Assembly: GCA_945833895.1 (NCBI GenBank)
Contig: CAMAGQ010000083.1
Location: forward strand, 1-7,313
DNA: 7,313 nucleotides
DNA from: an uncultured bacterium
Lineage (GTDB): Bacteria > Cyanobacteriota > Vampirovibrionia > Gastranaerophilales > Gastranaerophilaceae
Direction: 5' to 3'
Under the pieces are notes generated by a model. That model did not search any database, was not told where the DNA came from, and saw only the letters and a program-made list of their open reading frames with translations. Of the stretch, positions 1 to 6,474 are shown piece by piece; position 1 is the stretch's first letter, and the number at the start of each line of letters is the position of its first letter. The position numbers and the translations under genes were made by a program.

Positions 1-30
1 ACCACGAATTTTCTACGGACTGAAACTAAC

Positions 31-131
31 TCTGTCCTCTCCCTAGGAGAGGGGGCAATGTACCCTCTCACCATGGGATAGGGTAGAATTTCTTAATGAA
101 CGAAGTGAATTTAGAAATTCGGGAGAGGGGG
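31..131. repeat. Hairpin-rich palindromic intergenic element (MITE- or REP-like)
   Basis: About 100 bp contain three consecutive inverted repeats. The first is CCTCTCC/GGAGAGG at 36-42 and 46-52. The second is TACCCT/AGGGTA at 61-66 and 80-85, extended inward by two more pairs after one mismatch. The third is GAATTTCT/AGAAATTC at 86-93 and 113-120. An alternative outer pairing joins CCCTCTC (63-69) to GAGAGGG (123-129), enclosing the inner hairpins. Only junk open reading frames cross it. This modular folded shape is typical of dispersed intergenic repeats, but its copy number in the genome cannot be seen here. No transposase is present. Positions 1-30 to its left hold nothing recognisable and may belong to the same element. 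Confidence 0.6.
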
Positions 132-139
132 ATGGATTG

Positions 140-334
140 ACAAGTCTTTAGACCATTGGTAACAACATCCCCCCCAAAAATACCAAAGTATAACAAACCC
201 TTAGGCAATTGGTAACAACATCCCCCCCAAAATACCAAAGTATAACAAACCCTTAGGCAATTGGTAACAACATTTACCCCCCAAAATACCAAAGTATAAC
301 AAACCCTTAGGCAATTGGTAACAACATTTACCCC
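140..334. repeat. Tandem array of 52-54 bp units with poly-C tracts
   Basis: The motif ATTGGTAACAACAT starts at 155, 208, 260 and 314, giving periods of 53, 52 and 54 bp. Each full unit then has a C run (7 C at 169-175, 7 C at 222-228, 6 C at 277-282), an A run, TACCAAAGTATAACAAACCC and TTAGGCA. A degenerate partial unit precedes the array (140-154), and the fourth copy breaks off after CCCC at 331-334, at the kinase stop codon. Each full unit can form a TTGGTA/TACCAA hairpin (156-161 with 181-186; 209-214 with 233-238; 261-266 with 287-292). Unit lengths are not all multiples of three, which argues against coding. Together with the preceding element it fills the gene-free 1-333 stretch and would lie in the 3' untranslated region of the kinase mRNA. 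Confidence 0.92.
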
Positions 335-1614
335 TACGGGAGTTTTACGCAAAATTCAGTTCGGACACCTTCTTCACTTGTTACGATAATTTCTCCGCCG
401 TGGGCGACTGCAATTTGCTGAGACAGGTACAATCCAAGCCCTGTGCCGACTTTACGTAATTTTTTTGCCGCTGAATAGTATTTATTAAATATCATTTTAA
501 TTTCGTCTTTTGAAATCCCTTGCCCGTAATCGATTACGGAAATCGTTATTCCACCGTTGAAAGTTCCCACTTTGACATCTATCGGCTTCTTTGTGTTGCT
601 GTGGTCAATCGCATTTGAAATCAGGTTCTTAATTACCCTGCACAACTGCATCCCGTCTGCGTTTATTGTTTTAACCGAGTTTGACGGCTGGTAGTTTATC
701 TCAATTTTATTATCCTTTGCAATCGGCTGCATTTCTTTGATTATTTCTTCTATATATGGATTTATTTCAATATCGCTTTTGACTAATTTAATCCCTTGCT
801 CTTTGAGTTTGTAGGTTTCAAGCAGGATTTGAACAAGGTCGAGCAGACTTTGGTTTGATGTTTTCATGCTGTTCAGGGCAAATTTTTGTTTTTCGGATAT
901 TTCACCGAATTTGTCCGCTAAAAACAGGTCGATAATGTTTGCAGCCGCTACAATCGGAACTTTTAAGTCGTGAGTAAGTGTGGCGACAAAATCTTCCTTT
1001 AAAGTTTCGATTTCTTTTTCTGTTGTAATATCTTTAATAATCAGAACGTATCTCTTTTTTTCAAGTGACGTCAGGGGTTCTGAATTGATTATAAAATTAT
1101 TTGTCGGGGTATGTTTTATAAAGATTTCGGTGTTTTTCAGTTCCGCAACTTCAAAACTTTCCTCGCTCACAGGCTGAATAAATTCAAAAACATTTTTCCC
1201 GATAATGTCTTTACCTTTAATCCCAAACCAGTTCAAGATTTTTGGGGTTGCTCGCAGGATTTCAAATTTCTCGTTTATGATTAAAATCCCGTCAGAAAGC
1301 GAATTGATTACGGATTCCAGTAGTTTATTCTGACGCATGAGTTCAGATTGGTATTCGATAATCATTTTTTCTCTGTCGTTAAGGGTTTCGACCATTCTGT
1401 TAATACTATCTGTTACGTTTTGGTAAGTCGGGTGCTCTATTTTTTCGATTTTTGTCGAAAGGTTTCCGTACCTGATAGAATCTACCGTGGTTGTAACTTT
1501 TCCGAGGTAGTCGTTTATCTTTGACCAGCGTTTATTAGTTCTGCGGGTTATGAAAAACAGGCAGATGAACACAAGAATTACGCATATATTTACCAGATAA
1601 AAATATGAAAACAT
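334..1614 (-). CDS. Membrane-anchored sensor histidine kinase (HAMP-PAS-HisKA-HATPase)
   Basis: A 426-residue sensor kinase of a two-component system, predicted to autophosphorylate on histidine and pass phosphate to a response regulator. One hydrophobic helix at residues 5-23 is followed by basic residues (RRTNKRW), a HAMP-like linker (about 24-80), a short coiled coil (80-100) and a PAS domain (about 97-200). The dimerisation domain carries the H box THDLKVP with H215 as phospho-acceptor. The ATPase domain shows the N box (N330, N334), G1 box (D362-x-G-x-G366), F box (IFNKYY, 375-380) and G2 box (GTGLGL, 390-395), so all catalytic motifs are intact. There is no second membrane helix or periplasmic domain, so sensing is probably through the PAS or the membrane. 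The ATG follows a purine-rich leader (AAAGAGAGAG, then six bases). No regulator gene is adjacent. The signal and partner cannot be told. Confidence 0.93.
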   Translation of the reverse strand: MFSYFYLVNICVILVFICLFFITRRTNKRWSKINDYLGKVTTTVDSIRYGNLSTKIEKIEHPTYQNVTDSINRMVETLNDREKMIIEYQSELMRQNKLLESVINSLSDGILIINEKFEILRATPKILNWFGIKGKDIIGKNVFEFIQPVSEESFEVAELKNTEIFIKHTPTNNFIINSEPLTSLEKKRYVLIIKDITTEKEIETLKEDFVATLTHDLKVPIVAAANIIDLFLADKFGEISEKQKFALNSMKTSNQSLLDLVQILLETYKLKEQGIKLVKSDIEINPYIEEIIKEMQPIAKDNKIEINYQPSNSVKTINADGMQLCRVIKNLISNAIDHSNTKKPIDVKVGTFNGGITISVIDYGQGISKDEIKMIFNKYYSAAKKLRKVGTGLGLYLSQQIAVAHGGEIIVTSEEGVRTEFCVKLP

Positions 1615-1631
1615 TTATTTCTCTCTCTTTA

Positions 1632-1640
1632 TGTTATAAT
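1632..1640 (+). promoter_or_regulatory. Extended -10 promoter of the kdsC-like operon
   Basis: On the plus strand TGT at 1632-1634 is followed by a perfect TATAAT at 1635-1640, an extended -10. No good -35 is found at 16-18 bp spacing (the best is only a weak T-rich match), so it probably relies on the TGn element. The start would be near 1647, about 44 nt before the ATG at 1691, and the leader holds AAGGAG at 1674-1679. Confidence 0.55.
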
Positions 1641-1667
1641 TATACCAAACAGTCAGGTTTTTGTTAA
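1639..1667 (-). promoter_or_regulatory. Sigma70-type promoter of the histidine kinase gene
   Basis: Read on the minus strand, TTAACA (1667-1662, 5/6 match to TTGACA), a 17-bp spacer and a perfect TATAAT (1644-1639) preceded by TGG form an extended -10. Transcription would start near 1632, leaving a leader of about 17 nt before the kinase ATG. It shares its -10 region with the divergent promoter on the other strand. Confidence 0.7.
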
Positions 1668-1690
1668 GACGTTAAGGAGTTTAATTTTAT

Positions 1691-2173
1691 ATGTCGAAAA
1701 TAAAACTTCCAAATTCAATAAAAATAGTTATTACCGATTTTGACGGTATTATGACTGATAATTGCGTTTATATAAACGAAGATTTTACAATGAGCAGAAA
1801 GTTGAATTTCAAAGATATAATGGGGCTTTCACGTCTTAGAAAAAACAATATTGATGTTGCAATAATTTCAGGAGAGAAAAACTCGGCAATAGAAATTCTT
1901 GCAAAAAAATTTGGAATAAAAGAAATTCATCAGGATATAAGAATAAAAATTGATGTGCTAAAATCCATAGTTGAACGGTATAATTTGTCACAGGAAGAAT
2001 ATTTGTATATTGGCGACGATGTCAACGATTTGGAATGTTTGAAATATGCAAAGTATAAGATTTCCGTACCGCATGCGGTTGAGGCGGTGAAAAGCCTTGA
2101 CGATATTCAAATAACAAACAGCAAAGCCGGAGATGGTGCATTTAGAGAGGTCGCAGATTGTTTGATTGGTTAA
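1691..2173 (+). CDS. KdsC-like HAD phosphatase (probable 3-deoxy-octulosonate 8-phosphate phosphatase family)
   Basis: A 160-residue cytosolic phosphatase of the small HAD type that lacks a large cap. Motif I is DFDGIMTD with D16 as nucleophile and D18 as general acid/base. Motif II is ISGE with S60, the motif III lysine is K86, and motif IV is GDDVND (108-113) with the metal-binding aspartates. The C-terminal GDGAFREV (147-154) matches the tail that completes the active site of neighbouring subunits in KdsC tetramers. By family knowledge such enzymes dephosphorylate KDO-8-phosphate or related nine-carbon sugar acids before CMP activation. The DNxVY and ISGE features also resemble phosphatase domains linked to acylneuraminate cytidylyltransferases, so KDO is likely but not certain. 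It is slightly shorter than E. coli KdsC (188 residues), mainly at the N-terminus. AAGGAG at 1674-1679 supports the ATG. First gene of a three-gene operon; its end overlaps the next gene by 16 nt. Confidence 0.88.
   Translation: MSKIKLPNSIKIVITDFDGIMTDNCVYINEDFTMSRKLNFKDIMGLSRLRKNNIDVAIISGEKNSAIEILAKKFGIKEIHQDIRIKIDVLKSIVERYNLSQEEYLYIGDDVNDLECLKYAKYKISVPHAVEAVKSLDDIQITNSKAGDGAFREVADCLIG
2144..2150 (+). promoter_or_regulatory. Ribosome binding site fixing the TTG start of the TPR gene
   Basis: AGAGAGG lies seven bases before TTG at 2158 and sits inside the end of the phosphatase gene. No in-frame ATG occurs until about codon 109, well inside the repeats, so this site decides the start and implies translational coupling. 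Confidence 0.65.
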
Positions 2174-3645
2174 AAAAAGTAAGAAAAGAAATTAAAGATT
2201 TAAACATTTCGGTAAGTTCATATCAAAAAGATTCCGTAATTCAGTCACTGCCGACCGTTGCATACGTGAACAAGGCTAAGAAATCTTTAGAAAGCGGGAA
2301 TTATGCCGAGGCGGAAGAGATATTAAGAAAGGCTCTTGACATATCACAGCAAGACCCGCTGGTTTTCAGGTATCTGGGTAAGATAAATGAAAAACAGGGG
2401 AATTTTTCTCAGGCGGCTGAATATTACGCCCGTTCCGCAAAAATTAATCCGCAGGATAAAGAGGTATGGTTACGTCTTGGGATGAGCCAGTTAAATTCAA
2501 AAATGTTTGAGGAAGCGATTACCTCATTTGAAAAAGCAAACAAAGTCAGCCCGATGAACACTGATGTTTATACAGGCTGGGGAATGGCTTTGATGCGGTT
2601 GAAAAAATACAAACACGCAAGAGATAAGTTTTTGACCGCTGTTAAGATAAATAAGTATAATTACACAGCAATTCTGCTTTCTGCGGTTATGGAAGTCAGA
2701 TTGTGCGATTACGAATCTGCAGAAATGAAACTTGCATTCCTGACAAAAGTTGCTCCAAACGAAAGCAGCACGTATGAATATGCAAATCTGAAACTTTTGA
2801 AATCTAACTACAAAGAAGCGGAAATGTATGCGACAAAATCAATAAACATCAATCCGCAAATGCTTCCGTCGTACTTCATTCTCGGGGAAGTTTATTCACT
2901 ACAAAAAAATCTTGAAAAAACGGAAAAGACTTTCCGAACTGCAATCAGCAACGACTTGGAAAATTCCGCACTGCACTACGAATGGGGAAAGGCTTACCTC
3001 AGATTTTTTGATTATGAAAAGGCACAGGAACAGTTTGGAATTTCATTACAGCAAGAACCTGATTTAATCGAGGCAAAAACCGCTCTGGCATTGACACATG
3101 CTCACAAGCAAAACTTCACATTGTTAGACGGTTTGAAAGAAAAATACGGCGAAAATGTCTATATTCAAGAGGGAATAGGGCTTGAAAGATATTATGCGGG
3201 TCAATACAGTAATGCTGTTGAGATGTTTAAAAAAGCATTACGAACCGATAATAAACAAACTTACAACTATTTTAACCTTGCAAAAGCGTACAGCAAATTG
3301 AATGACAAAGTTAAGACAAGAGAATTTTTCGATAAGTTCACTCTGGAAAATCCGCAGTATCTGAAGGGTTTGGTGGAGTATTCAAGGTGGCTTGTTGAAA
3401 TTTGTGATTATGCAGATGCTCAAAGAAAACTTCGCAAGGCTGAAAAACTAGACGGCAAAAATTTTGACATACTAAATTTAATGTTTTACTGTGCTTACAA
3501 ACTTGTCAAAGATAATGTTTGTGAATATAATATAAAGGAGGCAATTTCGATTGCAAACAGAATAGAACCGAGAGAACGTTTTATCTATGAAAAAGAGTAC
3601 AACGAACTCAAGGGAATTTTAGAAAATTTGCAGGGGAATAACTAA
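2158..3645 (+). CDS. Long tetratricopeptide-repeat protein
   Basis: A 495-residue protein made almost wholly of helical TPR units. After an amphipathic N-terminal stretch (FDWLKKVRKEIKDL, residues 2-15), repeats of about 34 residues run from about 33 to 470. Clear units show the signature at 39-66 (AKKSLESGNYAEAEEILRKA), 72-97, 106-131, 140-165, 240-265, 273-300, 344-363 and 371-395, with degenerate ones between; I count roughly 11-13. There is no signal peptide, membrane helix or catalytic domain, so it is predicted to be a cytoplasmic scaffold that binds other proteins. TTG is chosen as start because of the well-spaced AGAGAGG. The gene overlaps the phosphatase stop by 16 nt, and the aspartate kinase gene starts one base after its stop, so all three are probably co-translated. 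TPR families are too generic to assign a partner. Function unknown. Confidence 0.9.
   Translation: MFDWLKKVRKEIKDLNISVSSYQKDSVIQSLPTVAYVNKAKKSLESGNYAEAEEILRKALDISQQDPLVFRYLGKINEKQGNFSQAAEYYARSAKINPQDKEVWLRLGMSQLNSKMFEEAITSFEKANKVSPMNTDVYTGWGMALMRLKKYKHARDKFLTAVKINKYNYTAILLSAVMEVRLCDYESAEMKLAFLTKVAPNESSTYEYANLKLLKSNYKEAEMYATKSININPQMLPSYFILGEVYSLQKNLEKTEKTFRTAISNDLENSALHYEWGKAYLRFFDYEKAQEQFGISLQQEPDLIEAKTALALTHAHKQNFTLLDGLKEKYGENVYIQEGIGLERYYAGQYSNAVEMFKKALRTDNKQTYNYFNLAKAYSKLNDKVKTREFFDKFTLENPQYLKGLVEYSRWLVEICDYADAQRKLRKAEKLDGKNFDILNLMFYCAYKLVKDNVCEYNIKEAISIANRIEPRERFIYEKEYNELKGILENLQGNN
3632..3637 (+). promoter_or_regulatory. Ribosome binding site for the TTG-started aspartate kinase
   Basis: AGGGGA lies nine bases before TTG at 3647 and overlaps the last codons of the TPR gene. 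The TTG puts the conserved KFGGTS loop at residues 8-13, the expected distance from an aspartokinase N-terminus. Confidence 0.6.
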
Positions 3646-3646
3646 A

Positions 3647-4912
3647 TTGAGAAAGGTAATAGTTCAAAAATTCGGCGGAACATCTGTTGCCGATACGGAA
3701 AAAATTAAAAACGTTGCAAAGACCGTCATTCGAGAAAAGAATAACGGGAACGATGTTGTTGTTGTAGTATCTGCGATGGGACATACAACAGACCATTTGG
3801 TCAAAATGGCACACGATATCAATCCGAACCCTTCAAGCAGAGAAATGGATATGCTTTTATCAACGGGTGAATGTGTTTCAATTGCATTACTCACAATGGC
3901 AATACAGGCACAAGGTCACAAGGCTGTAAGTTTTAACGCATCACAGATTGGGATTTTGACCGAAAATGTTCACTCAAAAGCAAGAATTGTGGATATTAAA
4001 ACAGAAAAATTAAAGAAAAATCTTGATGAAGGTAATATTATTGTTGTTGCAGGATTTCAAGGGGTAACAGAAGACGGAGAGATTACGACTTTAGGCCGTG
4101 GAGGTTCTGATACTTCAGCGGTAGCACTTGCAGCTGCTTTGAACGCTGAAAGATGCGATATTTACACAGACGTTGAAGGTGTTTATACAACAGACCCGAG
4201 AGTTGTTCCAAACGCTTCAAGACTTGATATTGTGTCTTACGAAGAAATGCTTGAACTTGCACATGCCGGAGCAAATGTTTTACATCCAAGAAGTGTTGAA
4301 ACAGCAAAACAATATTCAGTACCTCTCAGGGTGCGCAGCAGTTTTAAATTGGATAATATGGGAACTTTAATAGTAGGAGTTGAACAAATGGAAATAAATA
4401 AACCGGTTACAGGTGTTGCGGCAGATTCGTCGCAGGTAAGAATTGTAGTTTGCGAAGTTCCGGATACTCCGGGTGAGGCGGCAACTTTATTTACTTGTCT
4501 TGCCAAAGAAAACGTTTCAGTCGATATGATTATTCAGTCTTATGCCCGCAAGGAATCTAAGACAAATGACATCGCATTTACGGTTACGAAAGAAGATTTA
4601 CCAAAAACTCTTGAGGTTTTGGAAGTCGTTAAGAAGAAACTTAATGCCGGTGATATTAAAATTGATGAAGATATTTCAAAGGTTTCAATCATCGGTGCAG
4701 GCATGATTGACAGACCCGGCATTGCGTCAACAATGTTCCAAACGCTTGCAGATGCAGGTATAAACATCAAAATGATTTCAACAAGTGAAATCAAAATCAG
4801 TTGTTTGATTAACAAAGAAGATGATACCAAAGCGGTAAAAGCGTTGCACGACGTATTCCAATTGGGCTGTGATGAAGTTGCCGAAGTTAAAGGCACTTTG
4901 CCTGACGTATAG
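3647..4912 (+). CDS. lysC: Aspartate kinase, monofunctional, two ACT domains
   Basis: Phosphorylates L-aspartate with ATP to 4-phospho-aspartate (EC 2.7.2.4), the entry step to lysine, diaminopimelate, threonine and methionine. The 421 residues begin with the kinase loop KFGGTS (8-13), then SAMG (42-45), STGE (72-75), GFQG (136-139), TLGRGGSDTSA (148-158) and YTDVEGVYTTDPR (173-185). Two ACT domains follow at about 265-335 and 345-418, the second holding MISTSEIKIS (376-385), the segment where feedback inhibitors bind in homologues. Length and layout match the Bacillus/Corynebacterium LysC type, not the bifunctional ThrA type, since no homoserine dehydrogenase domain follows. Its translation start is TTG, one base after the TPR stop. 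An internal start at codon 248 probably makes a separate beta subunit. It is the last gene of the operon, before an intrinsic terminator. No riboswitch leader is possible in this position, so allosteric control is more likely. Confidence 0.96.
   Translation: MRKVIVQKFGGTSVADTEKIKNVAKTVIREKNNGNDVVVVVSAMGHTTDHLVKMAHDINPNPSSREMDMLLSTGECVSIALLTMAIQAQGHKAVSFNASQIGILTENVHSKARIVDIKTEKLKKNLDEGNIIVVAGFQGVTEDGEITTLGRGGSDTSAVALAAALNAERCDIYTDVEGVYTTDPRVVPNASRLDIVSYEEMLELAHAGANVLHPRSVETAKQYSVPLRVRSSFKLDNMGTLIVGVEQMEINKPVTGVAADSSQVRIVVCEVPDTPGEAATLFTCLAKENVSVDMIIQSYARKESKTNDIAFTVTKEDLPKTLEVLEVVKKKLNAGDIKIDEDISKVSIIGAGMIDRPGIASTMFQTLADAGINIKMISTSEIKISCLINKEDDTKAVKALHDVFQLGCDEVAEVKGTLPDV
4375..4379 (+). promoter_or_regulatory. 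Internal ribosome binding site in the aspartate kinase gene
   Basis: AGGAG sits eight bases before an in-frame ATG at 4388, codon 248 of the aspartate kinase. It is a better Shine-Dalgarno/start pair than the one serving the full-length TTG start. Confidence 0.65.
4388..4912 (+). CDS. lysC: Predicted aspartate kinase beta subunit from an internal in-frame start
   Basis: Translation from ATG 4388 in the frame of the aspartate kinase gives a 174-residue protein (residues 248-421 of the full enzyme) consisting only of the two ACT domains. In Bacillus subtilis and Corynebacterium glutamicum LysC, established work shows that the same gene yields a large alpha and a small regulatory beta chain from an internal start near codon 246-250, forming an alpha2-beta2 enzyme. 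Here the start falls at the equivalent codon and has its own AGGAG at 4375-4379. The beta chain would bind the feedback effector and has no kinase residues. The sequence supports the start; actual production is inferred. Confidence 0.62.
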   Translation: MEINKPVTGVAADSSQVRIVVCEVPDTPGEAATLFTCLAKENVSVDMIIQSYARKESKTNDIAFTVTKEDLPKTLEVLEVVKKKLNAGDIKIDEDISKVSIIGAGMIDRPGIASTMFQTLADAGINIKMISTSEIKISCLINKEDDTKAVKALHDVFQLGCDEVAEVKGTLPDV

Positions 4913-4921
4913 AAATATTAA

Positions 4922-4955
4922 AAAAGGTGAAGAAATTTTATTTTCTTCGCCTTTT
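4922..4955 (+). terminator. Intrinsic terminator after the aspartate kinase operon
   Basis: The arms at 4922-4935 and 4942-4955 pair over 14 bp, including one G-T wobble, around a six-base loop (TTTTAT). The core is GGTGAAGAAA against TTTCTTCGCC, flanked by A-run and T-run ends, with a further T-rich stretch at 4965-4977. It starts ten bases after the stop codon. The A/T-run symmetry might allow weak function on the other strand, but no minus-strand gene ends here. Confidence 0.85.
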
Positions 4956-4968
4956 ACTAGCAAATTTT

Positions 4969-4997
4969 TTGTTTTTTGTATTTAATATAAACATAAT
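4969..4997 (+). promoter_or_regulatory. Candidate promoter of the uncharacterised membrane-protein gene
   Basis: TTGTTT at 4969-4974 and CATAAT at 4992-4997 (5/6 match) are 17 bp apart, placing the start near 5004. An alternative -10, TATAAA, lies at 4986-4991 but has no fitting -35. Its position directly after a terminator supports a separate transcription unit. GGAG at 5016-5019 then serves the ATG at 5027. Confidence 0.45.
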
Positions 4998-5026
4998 GTG
5001 TATCTTTTGAAAAATGGAGAAATCTA

Positions 5027-6448
5027 ATGGTCGGTCTGTTAAGTGAAGTGTTACATTCGCAAGTCAAGCGTAGAGGTTTTGCACCTGCTTTTACGGCAGA
5101 AGAGAAAAAATCTCAAGACTCGCAAACCCAAGCACCCGCAAAAAATCACGAGGTTTTATCAAAATATGTATTGCCTGCTTGTGTTATCGGTGCAGGCGGG
5201 GTTCTTATGTATTTGGGCATAAGAAGTCCTAAAATATCCGCCAAAATTCAGGATTTATACGAGGATAAACTTCATAAAATTACAGAAGAAGTTTTGAATT
5301 TCAAAAAAAATACGACCTCAAGTATGGACAAAGAATATAGAAAAATTACTCCATATATTATTGATTACAGGAAAAATCACACTTTTGAATATCTTGCACA
5401 CTCGGCAAAAATTCAAGATGCGACGAAAGGTTCTGATGTTCTCGCAACGGTTCGTGAGGCGTTTTCGGAACTAAAAGGAATTCGTGCAAAAGACATAAAA
5501 TGGGGCGTTTCTGGCATGGATGAATTCAGGTCGTACATGTATAATGTAAACCACCCTGTTTACCAGTCAATGACAAAACTTAGAAACGGTGCAAGTATGC
5601 GAATGCTTGATTATTCACTTATGCCACGGTTCAAAAACGGTTCAAATAAAGAAACTATGGTAAAACTTGAGGAAAAACTCGGAAAAATCAGGGCTGCTGC
5701 CGATAAGAAAATGTTTGAAATTCAAAATAATTTGACAGATGAACATATTCACCAATCTTCGGCACGAATGGCAAAACAGATGTTACTTGTTCGCAGTGAC
5801 TTGAACTCTTCTGCCGAAAATGTTATGGACACGGCTTTTAATAGGATAGGAAAACTTTATAACATCGGGGAAGATTTTAAACCTCTGTTCAGAAAAGGGA
5901 AATCCCTCAAGGTTATTGAACTTTTACCTGAAAAAGAACTCAAACCGCAAAAATTGTCAGATGAAGCACGGCAAATTATTAATAACGACTACCTTGCCAA
6001 TGTTTTAGAAGAAGTTGATTTTAATAAAATTGATGACAAAATGATGAAATCTCTTTTTGAGCGTATGCCGTCAGGTTTTGACACAAAACAAACGGATATG
6101 ATTACGGATATGATAAGACTTCAACAGGTTGTCAATAAAGCCGAAGGGGCTGCGGAAAACCTTGAACTTAAAACAATTTCCGGTAAATTGGAATACCTGT
6201 CAGCTAAACTTGAACAGTACGGAAAATCTTATCTGAGTGAACATTGCGGACGTGATTGTTCAAAATTCAACAAACACCAATTGCACGCACACGTTTACTA
6301 CATAAATTCTGCGGGCAGAAAACTCGGACTTGTCGGAATTGAAGATGTTGACAGATTTATGGTAGAACAAAATCCGAAATATCTGGATTCACCGTTCAAA
6401 CAACGGGTTAAAGAAATTCTTGACAAACCTGAATATTACTTTATGTAG
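5027..6448 (+). CDS. Uncharacterised single-span membrane protein with C-terminal His/Cys cluster
   Basis: I do not recognise this 473-residue protein. A polar N-terminal tail (1-45, with KRR at 14-16 and a Gln/Lys-rich stretch) leads to one hydrophobic helix at about 47-65. The rest is polar, lysine-rich and mostly helical, with coiled-coil-like segments near 210-235 and 360-400. There is no cleavable signal peptide: the helix lies too far in and looks like a signal anchor. Orientation is ambiguous because basic residues flank both sides. Near the C-terminus, residues 406-422 hold a cluster of two cysteines and four histidines (HC-x3-C-x5-H-x2-H-x-H). C407 and C411 are the only cysteines besides C52 in the helix, so metal binding is conceivable. 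ATG is supported by GGAG seven bases upstream. It has its own promoter and is flanked by a terminator and a dyad, so it is probably monocistronic. Likely restricted to this lineage. Confidence 0.85.
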   Translation: MVGLLSEVLHSQVKRRGFAPAFTAEEKKSQDSQTQAPAKNHEVLSKYVLPACVIGAGGVLMYLGIRSPKISAKIQDLYEDKLHKITEEVLNFKKNTTSSMDKEYRKITPYIIDYRKNHTFEYLAHSAKIQDATKGSDVLATVREAFSELKGIRAKDIKWGVSGMDEFRSYMYNVNHPVYQSMTKLRNGASMRMLDYSLMPRFKNGSNKETMVKLEEKLGKIRAAADKKMFEIQNNLTDEHIHQSSARMAKQMLLVRSDLNSSAENVMDTAFNRIGKLYNIGEDFKPLFRKGKSLKVIELLPEKELKPQKLSDEARQIINNDYLANVLEEVDFNKIDDKMMKSLFERMPSGFDTKQTDMITDMIRLQQVVNKAEGAAENLELKTISGKLEYLSAKLEQYGKSYLSEHCGRDCSKFNKHQLHAHVYYINSAGRKLGLVGIEDVDRFMVEQNPKYLDSPFKQRVKEILDKPEYYFM

Positions 6449-6474
6449 GTTTCTAACTGCTGCAATCATGTAAA

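Noticed and set aside
140..334. CRISPR array
   Set aside because: Whole units are repeated head to tail with no unique spacers between short repeats, and no cas gene is present.
169..334. G-quadruplex on the minus strand from the G runs
   Set aside because: The runs are about 46-48 bases apart, too far for an ordinary intramolecular quadruplex; kept only as slippage-prone tracts.
68..352. A 94-codon minus-strand reading frame across the repeats
   Set aside because: It is made of tandem-repeat and palindrome translation, the unit lengths (52-54 bp) shift the frame between copies, and its start overlaps the kinase C-terminus. No ribosome binding site or family resemblance.
980..1177. A 65-codon plus-strand reading frame inside the histidine kinase gene
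   Set aside because: It is antisense to the intact PAS/HisKA region and shows no independent coding evidence.
4173..4182. Glu in place of the more usual Asp in the aspartokinase YTDVxGVYT motif (residue 177)
   Set aside because: This position varies among functional aspartokinases, so it is not a sign of inactivation.
4540..4896. A 118-codon minus-strand reading frame inside the aspartate kinase gene
   Set aside because: It is antisense to two well-conserved ACT domains, has no recognisable family and is explained as a shadow of the real gene.
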